From NCBI RefSeq assembly GCF_005048155.1, contig NZ_SUMB01000013.1, positions 124,001 through 188,000 on the forward strand: a DNA stretch of 64,000 nt, read 5' to 3'. This DNA is from Streptomyces piniterrae. Its GTDB lineage: Bacteria; Actinomycetota; Actinomycetes; Streptomycetales; Streptomycetaceae. The translations under genes were made by a program, and so were the position numbers. Below, piece after piece: positions 8,093 to 16,085 of the stretch. Every line of letters begins with the position of its first letter. The first letter of the stretch is position 1. The notes under the pieces are model-generated. The model searched no databases and was not told the DNA's origin. It was given only the letters and a program-made list of their open reading frames with translations.

Positions 8093-9688
8093 CTAACCCG
8101 CGTCACCGGTATGGGCGGCGAGGACGGTCTCGATCGTGTCCGCCTCGGCCGCCGTCTTGTCCTCCCGGTAGCGCACCACCCTGGCGAAGCGCAGGGTGAC
8201 GCCCGCCGGATAGCGCGAGGACGTCTGGATCCCGTCGTAGGCGATCTCCACGACGAGTTCCGGGCGCACCCGCACGACATAACCGCTCGCGTCACCTCGT
8301 TCGTCACCGTTTTCGTCGCCGTTTTCGTCCCCGACTTCGTCGACGGCGAGTTCCCGCAGCCGCTCGGTCTGCCAGGTGAGCATGGCGTCGGTGAGTCCCT
8401 TGAAGGTCTTGCCGAGCATGACGAACCCGCCGTCGGGGCCGCGCGCGCCGAGGTGGAGGTTGGACAGCTTGCCGGTCCGCCGGCCGTGCCCCCACTCCGC
8501 CGCCAGCACCACCAGGTCGAGGGTGTGCACCGGCTTCACCTTCAGCCACGACGCGCCCCGGCGGCCCGCGCTGTACGGCGCGTCCAGGGCCTTGAGCACC
8601 ACGCCCTCGTGTCCCTGGCGCAGGGTCCGCGACCAGAAGTCCCGGGCGGCGGCGCGGGCCGCCTCGTCCGCCGGGTCGCGTACCACGCAGCGGCCCACCC
8701 GCGCGTCCTCCGGAACCAGCCGGGCCAGCTCCGCGTGCCGCCGCTCGCAGGACAGCTCCAGCAGGTCGCGGTCGTCGACCGACAGCGCGTCGAAGAAGAC
8801 CGCGGACAGCGGCAGCGCGGCCGCCGCGCCCGTGACGTCCACCCGCGAACCGAACCGGCCCGCGACCCGCTGGAACGGCACCGGCCGGCCGCCGCTGTCC
8901 AGGGCGATGACCTCGCCGTCCAGGATGAAGCGCGCCGCCGGGAGACCGCGGGCCAGCGCGGTGACCTCGGGCAGCCGGCCGGTGACCTCGTCCAGGGTGC
9001 GGGTGTAGATCCGTACGTCGGGGCCGTCCCGGTGCACCTGCACCCGGATGCCGTCGAGTTTCTGCTCCACGGCGCAGGCGCCGAGCTTGTCGATGGCCTC
9101 GTCCAGCGACGTGGCGCTGTGCGCCAGCATCGGTCCGACCGGCCGCCCGACGGTGAGCCGGAATGCGGCCAGCGCGGCGCCTCCCTCGGCCAGCAGGGCC
9201 CGCGCGACGTCCTGGAGCGAGCCGGCCAGCATGACGGCCCGCCGGACGTCCGCCGCCGGCGCACCCGTCGCCGCGGCGAGCCCCTCGACGGCGAGGGCGT
9301 CCAGCGCGCCCTGCCGTACCTCCCCGGTCAGCAGACCGACCAGAAAACGCTGCTCCTCGGCGGTCGCCGCGGCCATCAGCGCGCCGACCAGCCGGCGCCG
9401 CTCGCCCTGCGCGCCGGGTCCGGCGACCCGGGCCAGGGCGGTCAGTGCCGCGTCGGCGTCGCGCACGGTCAGCGTGGCGCGTTCGGCGGGCGGTACGGGC
9501 TCGCGCAGGACGCTCCAGCCGACCCCGATCCGGCCCTGCGGCAGCCGTCCGGCCAGGTAGGGGATGACCACCGGCACGTCCTCGGGGGCTGCGGCCCGGA
9601 ACAGTCCGGCCAGCAGCGCGGTCTTCCGCGACCGCGCCGAGGTCGCGGCGACGTCCGCCGACACCCGTGCCAGATCGGCCAGCAACAT
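8093..9688 (-). CDS. lig: ATP-dependent DNA ligase
   Basis: An ATP-dependent DNA ligase of the archaeal/actinobacterial LigB type, about 531 residues. It has an N-terminal helical DNA-binding domain, the adenylation motif EQKLDGIRVQVH with the catalytic lysine (~residue 210), the FILDGEVIAL motif, the EGVVLKALDAPY motif and SWLKVKP. An OB-fold domain follows. The start is put at ATG 9688 (MLLADLARVS), preceded by AGG and matching the usual family start; GTG 9712 would add eight residues. A short acidic repeat, DENGDENGDERGD, sits in the OB-fold domain. It seals nicks with ATP and is accessory to the NAD+ ligase that bacteria use for replication. Confidence 0.92.
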   Translation of the reverse strand: MLLADLARVSADVAATSARSRKTALLAGLFRAAAPEDVPVVIPYLAGRLPQGRIGVGWSVLREPVPPAERATLTVRDADAALTALARVAGPGAQGERRRLVGALMAAATAEEQRFLVGLLTGEVRQGALDALAVEGLAAATGAPAADVRRAVMLAGSLQDVARALLAEGGAALAAFRLTVGRPVGPMLAHSATSLDEAIDKLGACAVEQKLDGIRVQVHRDGPDVRIYTRTLDEVTGRLPEVTALARGLPAARFILDGEVIALDSGGRPVPFQRVAGRFGSRVDVTGAAAALPLSAVFFDALSVDDRDLLELSCERRHAELARLVPEDARVGRCVVRDPADEAARAAARDFWSRTLRQGHEGVVLKALDAPYSAGRRGASWLKVKPVHTLDLVVLAAEWGHGRRTGKLSNLHLGARGPDGGFVMLGKTFKGLTDAMLTWQTERLRELAVDEVGDENGDENGDERGDASGYVVRVRPELVVEIAYDGIQTSSRYPAGVTLRFARVVRYREDKTAAEADTIETVLAAHTGDAG

Positions 9689-9788
9689 ACGGTCATCCTG
9701 CCCCTGCGGCACGGTCCCCGCTCCCCCACGGGACCGCTCCGGGGGCCGTGCACCCGGCGGTGATCCTCCACGGCGGCGACATTCGTGC

Positions 9789-9867
9789 TAGGTTCTTGGT
9801 CAGTTGCAGTTTTGGTACCCATGACATTGTGTGCGCCTGACGGGCAGTGACCCGCAGGCGCATTTTT
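9789..9867 (+). promoter_or_regulatory. Cold-shock gene leader: -10 box and terminator-like hairpin
   Basis: TAGGTT at 9789-9794 fits a Streptomyces -10 box, which would give a leader of roughly 90 nt. Within it, TGCGCCTG (9832-9839) pairs with CAGGCGCA (9855-9862) and an inner CGGG/CCCG pair extends the stem; TTTTTA follows at 9863. This is the form of an intrinsic terminator, but it lies 33 nt before the start codon of the cold-shock gene. It could be an attenuator or a temperature-sensitive fold. Confidence 0.6.
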
Positions 9868-9894
9868 ATTGTCAATTAACGAAAAGAGACGCAC

Positions 9895-10098
9895 ATGGCG
9901 ACTGGCACCGTGAAGTGGTTCAACGCGGAAAAGGGCTTCGGCTTCATCGAGCAGGACGGCGGCGGCGCTGACGTCTTCGCCCACTACTCGAACATCAACG
10001 CCCAGGGCTTCCGCGAGCTTCAGGAAGGCCAGAAGGTCAGCTTCGACGTCACCCAGGGCCAGAAGGGCCCGCAGGCGGAGAACATCGTCCCGGCCTGA
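9895..10098 (+). CDS. Cold-shock protein (CspA family)
   Basis: A complete 67-residue cold-shock domain protein starting MATGTVKWFNAEKGFGFI. RNP1 (KGFGFI) and RNP2 (DVFAHY) are intact, so it should bind single-stranded RNA and DNA and act as an RNA chaperone. Length and sequence are typical of actinobacterial SCO-type Csp proteins. AAAAGAGA precedes the ATG as a ribosome site. The A/T-rich leader with a terminator-like hairpin suggests post-initiation control. The DEAD-box helicase gene follows 256 bp downstream; both classes of protein open RNA structure, often in cold adaptation. Confidence 0.96.
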   Translation: MATGTVKWFNAEKGFGFIEQDGGGADVFAHYSNINAQGFRELQEGQKVSFDVTQGQKGPQAENIVPA

Positions 10099-10127
10099 CC
10101 CGGCCGGCACGACCCCCCAGCATCACC

Positions 10128-10145
10128 GGCCGGCAGCAGCCGGCC
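10128..10145 (+). terminator. Hairpin after cold-shock gene
   Basis: GGCCGGC (10128-10134), loop AGCA, GCCGGCC (10139-10145): a perfect 7-bp stem 29 bp after the cold-shock stop. It may end that transcript ahead of the helicase gene. Confidence 0.5.
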
Positions 10146-10354
10146 ACTCCCACGGCCCGGCGTCCGCCAGCTCCACCCGCTCCGCCCGTTCCAACGCTTT
10201 CCGGCGGGCGCCGGCCGTTTCGAGTCTCCGGGGCGACGGATTTCCGTCCGCCCCGGTCTCCAGCTCACTTTCCGGCTCGTTCTTGCGATTCCTCGCGCGG
10301 CACTGCGCCCCGCCGGGTCTCCCTCGATACGCGCCGCATCGAGGAAGGTTCCGT

Positions 10355-11902
10355 TTGAACCGCAGCACCCGCTCCAATGACCGCTACGGCCGTTCCGGTG
10401 GCTCCCGCTCCGCGGGCTCCGGCGGCGGCTCCCGCTCCGGCGGCCGCAACGGCGGCTCCGGCGGCCGCTTCCGCTCGCAGGGACCGCGCCGGCCCAAGGC
10501 CGCCGCCCCGCAGGGCGAGTTCGCACTCCCGGTCACCATCACGCCCGCGCTGCCCGCCGCCGAGACCTTCGGCGAGCTGGACATGCCCGCGCCGCTGCTC
10601 ACGACGCTCACCCGGCTCGGGGTGACCGAGCCGTTCCCCATCCAGGCCGCGACGCTGCCCAACTCCCTGGCCGGGCGTGACGTCCTCGGCCGCGGCCGCA
10701 CCGGATCGGGCAAGACCCTCGCCTTCGGCCTCGCCCTGCTGGCCCGTACCGCCGGGCAGCGCGCCGAGCCGCGCCAGCCGCTCGCGCTGGTCCTGGTGCC
10801 CACCCGTGAGCTGGCCCAGCAGGTCACCGACGCGCTCACCCCGTATGCCCAGGCCCTGCATCTGCGGCTGGCCACGGTCGTCGGCGGCATGTCCATCGGC
10901 CGCCAGGCCGGCGCGCTGCGCAACGGTGCCGAGGTCGTCGTCGCCACTCCGGGACGCCTCAAGGACCTCATCGAGCGCCGCGACTGCCGTCTGGACGAGG
11001 TGCGGATCACCGTCCTGGACGAGGCCGACCAGATGGCCGACATGGGCTTCATGCCGCAGGTCACCGAACTGCTCAACCAGGTGCGTGCGGACGGTCAGCG
11101 GCTGCTCTTCTCGGCCACCCTGGACCGCAATGTGGACAAGCTGGTGCGGCGCTTCCTCAACGACCCGGTCGTGCACTCCGTCGACCCGTCGGCCGGCGCG
11201 GTCACCACGATGGAGCACCACATCCTGCATGTGCAGGGCACGGACAAGCACGCCACCACGGTCGAGATCGCGGCGCGCGACGGCCGGGTGATCATGTTCC
11301 TGGACACCAAGCACGCCGTCGACCGGCTCACCAAGGACCTGCTGGCCAGTGGTGTACGGGCGTCCGCGCTGCACGGCGGCAAGTCGCAGCCGCAGCGCAA
11401 CCGCACCCTCGCGCAGTTCAAGTCCGGGCAGGTCACCGCGCTGGTGGCGACCAATGTCGCGGCCCGCGGCATCCATGTCGACAACCTGGATCTGGTCGTC
11501 AACGTCGACCCGCCGACCGACCACAAGGACTATCTGCACCGTGGCGGCCGAACCGCGCGGGCCGGCGAGTCCGGCAGCGTGGTGACGCTGGTGCTGCCCA
11601 ACCAGCGCCGCGAGATCACCCGGCTCATGGCGACCGCGGGCATAACCCCGCAGATCACCCAGGTCCGCTCCGGCGACGCCGAACTCACCCGTATCACGGG
11701 CGCCCAGGCCCCGTCGGGCATCCCGGTCACCATCGCCGCGCCGGTCGCCGACCGCCCCAAGCGCAGCTCGTCCTCGTCCTCGTCTCGCGGCCGCCGAAGC
11801 CGCCCGGCCCAGGCCCGCCGCGCCGGGAACGGGGACCGTTCTTCGGCCCCGCGGAACGGGGACCGTTCGTCGGCACCGCGCCGGAACGCCGCCTCTTCGT
11901 AG
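10355..11902 (+). CDS. DEAD-box RNA helicase
   Basis: About 515 residues with the full set of motifs: Q motif region (PFPIQAATLPNSLAGRD), Walker A GRTGSGKT, PTRELAQQ, ATPGR, DEAD in VLDEADQMADMGF, SAT, and the C-terminal ATNVAARGIHVDNLD and HRGGRTARAG. I place the start at TTG 10355 because GAGGAAGG sits 6 bp upstream (10341-10348) and the sequence then begins LNRSTRSNDRYG as in related Streptomyces helicases; the upstream in-frame TTG at 10283 lacks this. The N-terminus is Gly/Ser/Arg-rich and the C-terminus basic with a twice-repeated NGDRSSAPR, both likely disordered RNA-binding tails. Role: unwinding RNA, possibly in cold conditions together with the neighbouring Csp. Confidence 0.93.
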   Translation: MNRSTRSNDRYGRSGGSRSAGSGGGSRSGGRNGGSGGRFRSQGPRRPKAAAPQGEFALPVTITPALPAAETFGELDMPAPLLTTLTRLGVTEPFPIQAATLPNSLAGRDVLGRGRTGSGKTLAFGLALLARTAGQRAEPRQPLALVLVPTRELAQQVTDALTPYAQALHLRLATVVGGMSIGRQAGALRNGAEVVVATPGRLKDLIERRDCRLDEVRITVLDEADQMADMGFMPQVTELLNQVRADGQRLLFSATLDRNVDKLVRRFLNDPVVHSVDPSAGAVTTMEHHILHVQGTDKHATTVEIAARDGRVIMFLDTKHAVDRLTKDLLASGVRASALHGGKSQPQRNRTLAQFKSGQVTALVATNVAARGIHVDNLDLVVNVDPPTDHKDYLHRGGRTARAGESGSVVTLVLPNQRREITRLMATAGITPQITQVRSGDAELTRITGAQAPSGIPVTIAAPVADRPKRSSSSSSSRGRRSRPAQARRAGNGDRSSAPRNGDRSSAPRRNAASS

Positions 11903-11922
11903 CGTCGTCCGGAGCCCGCTTC

Positions 11923-11964
11923 AGCCCCCGAGTGCCGTGCGCCCGCCGCCCGGCCTCGGGGGCT
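11923..11964. terminator. Hairpin between convergent genes
   Basis: AGCCCCCGAG (11923-11932) and CTCGGGGGCT (11955-11964) form a perfect 10-bp stem with a 22-nt loop, between the helicase stop and the stop of the convergent lipoprotein gene. Confidence 0.7.
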
Positions 11965-11994
11965 GTTGCGTGCACCAGGTACGCCGCCGCGTCC

Positions 11995-13332
11995 TCACTC
12001 GTACATCACGTAGTCCGGCTCCGGACTGAGGCGCAGGACCTCGTCCGGGCTCATCAGGCGGCTGCCCTTCGCGTCCTCCTCGTAGAACAGCTTGAAGCCG
12101 GCGTGGACGCCGTCGGGCATGCCGGAGACGAGATGGCGCCAGGTGCGCCGTTTCAGGGCGGGTGAGCCGATGCCGTCGACGCTCTTGATCAGGGCCACGC
12201 CGGGCTGCGGGCGCAGCGCGGACTCGTCGCGCACCACGGACGTGGCGACCTGATGGAAGACGAGCGCCTTCTGGGGCAGTGCGTGTGCGTCGACCAGGGC
12301 GGACAGATAGCGGGCGACGCGGGTCAGCTCATGGCCGCTGGTGCGGCCGAAGGTGCGGCCGGGCACCTCGTGGGGGCCCATCTCCCACTCCGGGTCGAGG
12401 GCGAGGCCCACATCGGGGTGGACCAGCCAGTCGTGCAGCGCTTCGACCTCGTCGAGCACCGCGGCGCGGCCCGGCTGGATGTTGAGCAGCAGCAGCGCCC
12501 GGTGCTTGCGGGCGAGTGCGTGGAAGCGGCGGATGGTCGCCGAGGGCGTGCGCGAGCGGTAACTGCCGTCCCGGCCGGCATCGGCGTTGGCGACCACCGC
12601 CAGGAGCTCGAGCACCGGCAGCGGTTCGCGCCCCGCGGCGTAGGTCTTCGCCACCTTCGCGAGCTCGGCGGCCCGCCTGCCGGGGGCGCCGATGCCGAGC
12701 CTGCCGAGTGCCACCGCGCCGGGCAGGCCGCAGAAGCCGACCAGGCGGTGACGGGGGAACAGTTCCCACCCGCCCCGGGGCAGTTCCCGCCGCTGTTTCG
12801 CCGGTCCGGGCGCCGGGTTCGAGGCGGCGGGCGGGTCGGAAGGGGCGGCCGAGCCCGGCGTACCGGGGGGTCTCGATGTGCCGTCCGGGCCGGATGGGGC
12901 GGACGGGTCCGAGGTGGTGTCCGCGGACCGCTGCGGGTTGTCGGGCGGTGACGCCCCGGGGGCGGAGTCGGTGCGATCGGACGGTTTGCCGCACCCGGTG
13001 ATCAGACCGAGGCCGACCGCCGCCGTGGCCGCGAGTATGTCCCGGCGGGTCGCCCCGGGGAGCGGCGGTGCGCGATGCTCCGTCAGCGATGCGCGATGCT
13101 CCGTCAGTGGTGCGCCGCGCGCCGGCGGCGATTCGCGGGGGCGGCACACCCCCGAGCCGGATATCGCGCTGTTCCCTTCGGCACCGTCGGCCCACCCGGC
13201 GAGGTCGGCCCGGCCCGGGTCCCCCGCCTTGTGCGCCTCGCCGGCCCTGCCCGACTTGCCAGCCACCTTGCCTCCGTCCGCCGCCGTCCGGCTGTCCGTC
13301 CATCCGTCCGCGAAGATCTCCAGAACTGTCAT
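11995..13332 (-). CDS. Tat-type lipoprotein of unknown function
   Basis: An open frame of 445 codons whose clear feature is RRDILAATAAVGLGLITGC near residue 95-113: a twin-arginine h-region and a lipobox, so the mature protein is a surface lipoprotein. A Pro/Ser-rich disordered linker of ~70 residues follows, then a ~260-residue globular domain (LFPRHRLVGFCGLPG... to ...PEPDYVMYE) that I recognise only as a conserved streptomycete domain; motifs such as LALDPEWEM and HQVATSVV suggest a barrel-type enzyme fold, unproven. The 90 residues before the twin arginine are unusually long and low-complexity, with LTEHRA repeated twice. The true start may be internal, for example GTG near 13149. No ribosome site favours 13332. 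Confidence 0.7.
   Translation of the reverse strand: MTVLEIFADGWTDSRTAADGGKVAGKSGRAGEAHKAGDPGRADLAGWADGAEGNSAISGSGVCRPRESPPARGAPLTEHRASLTEHRAPPLPGATRRDILAATAAVGLGLITGCGKPSDRTDSAPGASPPDNPQRSADTTSDPSAPSGPDGTSRPPGTPGSAAPSDPPAASNPAPGPAKQRRELPRGGWELFPRHRLVGFCGLPGAVALGRLGIGAPGRRAAELAKVAKTYAAGREPLPVLELLAVVANADAGRDGSYRSRTPSATIRRFHALARKHRALLLLNIQPGRAAVLDEVEALHDWLVHPDVGLALDPEWEMGPHEVPGRTFGRTSGHELTRVARYLSALVDAHALPQKALVFHQVATSVVRDESALRPQPGVALIKSVDGIGSPALKRRTWRHLVSGMPDGVHAGFKLFYEEDAKGSRLMSPDEVLRLSPEPDYVMYE
13070..13107. repeat. 21-bp tandem duplication in lipoprotein gene
   Basis: GCGCGATGCTCCGTCAG is present at 13070-13086 and 13091-13107, a 21-bp period that encodes LTEHRA twice just before the twin-arginine signal of the lipoprotein. 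Confidence 0.85.
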
Positions 13333-13495
13333 TCCGCAACGCCGGGCCGCGCCACACGAAAATCACCCAACTCACACGAATGCCCGGCGTGTTCCTGCGG
13401 CCTGCCCGCCGCCGCCCGTGCGCATGCCCCGTACGCGCCGCCGCTACGCCGGGCATCGTCAGGGCGCCTGGGGCGGGCCTCGACCGCCGCCCCGC

Positions 13496-15010
13496 TCAGG
13501 AGAGTCCGACCGTCGCCAGATAGGCGGGCACATCCGCCGGATCGTGGGTCGCCAGGCCGACGTATCCGTCCGGACGGACCAGGAACAGGCCTTCCCCGTA
13601 GACCGATGCGACGGTGCTGTCGTCCACCTGGTGGGCGTGCACGCCTCGGGGCGCGTCGGGCAGGTCCATCGCGACGGCGAGCAGTGTGAACTGCGGGCCG
13701 CGCAGCAGGTCGAAGAGGCGCCGGGCCGGCGTGCCGTCGTTGGCCCGGCACTCCTGGCCGGCCGGCCACGGCAGGTCGGGAGCGCGGTCGCCGGCGCAGA
13801 GCGCGGACAGGTTCGTGCCCCGCCGGGCCTCCCTCGACAGCGGGCTCTCCCGGTAGCCGACATCCAGCTGGTTGGTCATCCGTCCGCGGTGCGCCGCCTG
13901 GTGGGCGCTGCCCACCTCCGGGGTGCGGCCGACGCGGTACAGCCGGGTGCTCAGTTTCAGCACCGCGGCGGCGACCGGCAGCCGCTCCGCCGCGTAACTC
14001 TCCAGCAGCCGCCGGTCCGCGCCGTGCCGAAGCACCTGGCCCAGCTTCCAGCCCAGGTTGTAGGCGTCCTGGACGCTGGTGTTGAGCCCCTGTCCGCCGC
14101 CGGGCGGGTGGACGTGCGCGGCGTCCCCGGCGAGGAACACCCTGCCCTGTTTGAACCGGGGGGCGAGGGCCGCGTGCGGCTGGTAGTACGAGGCGCAGCG
14201 GACGTGGGTGACCGCGCTGGCGGGCAGATGGCTCCGGGAGCCGATGATGGTGCGGACGTCGTGGGTGGCGTGCGGCCGGTCGATGTCGAACTGCGCGGAG
14301 AACTGGAAGTCCTCGGTGCCGGGCAGCGGGCACAGGAGCATCGGGCCGCCGGGCGCCTTGGGCCAGACATGCCAGTTGTCGCGGTCGAGGCCGTGTATTC
14401 GGACGTCGGCGACCAGCGAGGGGCGCAGCCGGGTGTCCGCGGCCGTCATGCGCAGGCCCAGGGCGTGCCGCACCGTGCTGTGGCCGCCGTCGGCGCCGAC
14501 GAGGTACCGGGCGGTGACCGTGCGGCTCGTCCCGTCGGGGTGTGCGAGCTCGACGGTGACATGGTCGTCGGTCTGCTCCAGGTTGAGCAGCGTGGTCTCG
14601 AACTCGACGCTGCCGCCGAGCTCCAGCAGCCGTTCGTAGAGGATCCGTTGAGTGCGCCACTGCGGGATCATCCATACCCGCGGATAGGCGGAGAGGGTGC
14701 GGCCGGGCGCCTTGTCGATCAGGTCCCACTCGCCGCGGCGCTCGCCGCCCTCCCAGGTCTGCATCGGGGGGAAGGGCGCGCCGCCCGCCCGGATCTCGTC
14801 GATCACGCCGAGATCGTCGAAGACCTCCTGGGTGCGGGGCTGCAGCCCTTTGCCGCGTGACCCGGGGAACAGGTGGTCGGACTTCTCGATCAGGTGGGCG
14901 CGCACGCCGCGCCTGGCCAGATCGCAGGCGAGGGTGAGGCCGGTCGGACCGGCACCGACGATCAGGACCTCGGTGGCGCCCGTGCCGTCGAGCGGGATTT
15001 CAGCCGTCAT
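13496..15010 (-). CDS. FAD-dependent aromatic monooxygenase
   Basis: A 504-residue group A flavoprotein hydroxylase of the PheA/TfdB/PgaE type. The dinucleotide-binding motif is VLIVGAGPTGLTLACDLAR at the N-terminus, the DG motif LVGADGGHSTVR near residue 170, and the FAD ribityl-binding GD motif GRVFLAGDAAHVHPPGGGQG near residue 290. A C-terminal thioredoxin-like domain (from ~residue 400) matches the family. These enzymes hydroxylate phenols and polyketide aromatics using NAD(P)H. ATG 15010 is chosen (AGGG 8 bp upstream); GTG 15019 overlaps that ribosome site. TACGCT at 15035-15040 (minus strand) is a likely -10 box. No other biosynthetic genes adjoin it, so it may be catabolic or a detoxifying enzyme. 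Confidence 0.9.
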   Translation of the reverse strand: MTAEIPLDGTGATEVLIVGAGPTGLTLACDLARRGVRAHLIEKSDHLFPGSRGKGLQPRTQEVFDDLGVIDEIRAGGAPFPPMQTWEGGERRGEWDLIDKAPGRTLSAYPRVWMIPQWRTQRILYERLLELGGSVEFETTLLNLEQTDDHVTVELAHPDGTSRTVTARYLVGADGGHSTVRHALGLRMTAADTRLRPSLVADVRIHGLDRDNWHVWPKAPGGPMLLCPLPGTEDFQFSAQFDIDRPHATHDVRTIIGSRSHLPASAVTHVRCASYYQPHAALAPRFKQGRVFLAGDAAHVHPPGGGQGLNTSVQDAYNLGWKLGQVLRHGADRRLLESYAAERLPVAAAVLKLSTRLYRVGRTPEVGSAHQAAHRGRMTNQLDVGYRESPLSREARRGTNLSALCAGDRAPDLPWPAGQECRANDGTPARRLFDLLRGPQFTLLAVAMDLPDAPRGVHAHQVDDSTVASVYGEGLFLVRPDGYVGLATHDPADVPAYLATVGLS

Positions 15011-15225
15011 GCGCCGCACCCTTCGCCGTCACTCAGCGTAGCGATATTCTCACACGATACGACGGCCCGGGTGGGCGCTCAACCGGAAGGCGAAGGGCCC
15101 CGTACGGCGCCGCCCGCCCCGGGCCGTTCCCCTCCGGACCGGCCCGACACGCCCGGACGGCGGGGTCGCCGCATGGCCCCGGCCTCTCCGAAGTCCTCGA
15201 CGCCCACAGGCCGGGGCTCCGCCGT

Positions 15226-15254
15226 TCGGTACCGACCTGACCGATCGGTACCGA
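15226..15254. promoter_or_regulatory. Twin TCGGTACCGA palindromes in divergent gap
   Basis: The 15020-15476 gap (about 450 bp) has no gene I can support. It holds two perfect 10-bp palindromes TCGGTACCGA at 15226-15235 and 15245-15254, inside a 13-bp direct repeat CGGTACCGACCTG spaced 19 bp. They lie between the divergent monooxygenase and lipoprotein genes and are a candidate operator; no regulator gene is adjacent. Confidence 0.5.
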
Positions 15255-15476
15255 CCTGGGCGGCTTCACCGGTGACATCGCCGGCGGATTCCGGGGGGGG
15301 CGATGCCGGACGTACCGAGGGCGCCACCCCCTCCCCGGCCGCTCCCCCGACGCCTCCCCGGCCCCTGCGGACACCGTCCGGCATCACCCGAACAGTCGTT
15401 CCCGGATCGCCGCTCCCCCCGCGGGGCTCCTAGCGTCAAACGACGCAGCGCACCTCCGCCGCAAGGGAGTCCGACC

Positions 15477-16031
15477 ATGCGTAGGCTCATCGCCGTGCCG
15501 ACCGTGCTGTTCGCGCTCGCCGCCGCGGGATGCGGGAGCGACGACGACGGCGGGGAGTCCACAGCCCCGTCACGGTCCGCCGGCCCGGGCAGCACGCCGG
15601 ACCCGGAGTCGTCGCCCGCCGTCCCGGGACAGCCCGTGAGCTGCGGCGAGATCTCCGACGCGCTGGGCGACGCCAGGGACGTGGCGCTCTTCGCCGACCC
15701 GGGAGCCGGTGGCACGGTGGGCTGCGAGGAGGCCCACGACGTGATGTCCGAGTTCTTTCTGCGGGCGCCGCAGGAGGCCGGCGGGGACCTGGGGTCGCTG
15801 GCCATACGGGGCTGGTTCTGCCAGTACGAGAGCGGCCCCACCGGCACCTGGCTGAGCACCTGCCGCAAGGACAAGCTGGAGATGCACACCGAGGCGTCCG
15901 GGGAGCAGCCCGCCCCGTCCGACCAGCCCGGCGGCCCGGAGGAGCCGGACAGCCCGGAGGAGTCCCAGCTCCCCTCGCTTCCCGACGAGACCGGCGATCC
16001 GATGGAGGAGCCCTCCACGGAGGAGCTGTGA
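15477..16031 (+). CDS. Small secreted lipoprotein, unknown function
   Basis: A 184-residue lipoprotein. ATG 15477 follows AAGGGAG at 15463-15469 and is followed by a short signal, MRRLIAVPTVLFALAAAGC, with the lipobox AAGC and the Cys at residue 19. After a Ser/Pro/Asp-rich linker comes a small domain of ~85 residues with four cysteines (SCGEIS, GCEEAH, FCQYE, STCRKD), likely two disulfides on the cell surface. The tail is strongly acidic and proline-rich. I do not recognise the domain. The longer open frame from 15303 runs through non-coding sequence. Confidence 0.75.
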   Translation: MRRLIAVPTVLFALAAAGCGSDDDGGESTAPSRSAGPGSTPDPESSPAVPGQPVSCGEISDALGDARDVALFADPGAGGTVGCEEAHDVMSEFFLRAPQEAGGDLGSLAIRGWFCQYESGPTGTWLSTCRKDKLEMHTEASGEQPAPSDQPGGPEEPDSPEESQLPSLPDETGDPMEEPSTEEL

Positions 16032-16052
16032 GGAGCTGTAGGGCCCGTCAGA

Positions 16053-16068
16053 GCCCGATCCGTCGGGC
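16053..16068. terminator. Short hairpin between convergent genes
   Basis: GCCCGA, loop TCCG, TCGGGC: a 6-bp stem between the lipoprotein stop (16031) and the Nudix stop (16086). Confidence 0.45.
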
Positions 16069-16085
16069 AGGCGCTGGCCGCCCGG

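Noticed and set aside
7304..9763. An 819-codon plus-strand frame opposite the Nudix and ligase genes
   Set aside because: Gly/Arg/Pro-rich shadow of real minus-strand genes; no domain or ribosome site.
15079..15387. A 102-codon minus-strand frame in the divergent gap
   Set aside because: Low-complexity Gly/Pro/Arg composition; the region contains operator-like palindromes and two divergent promoters.
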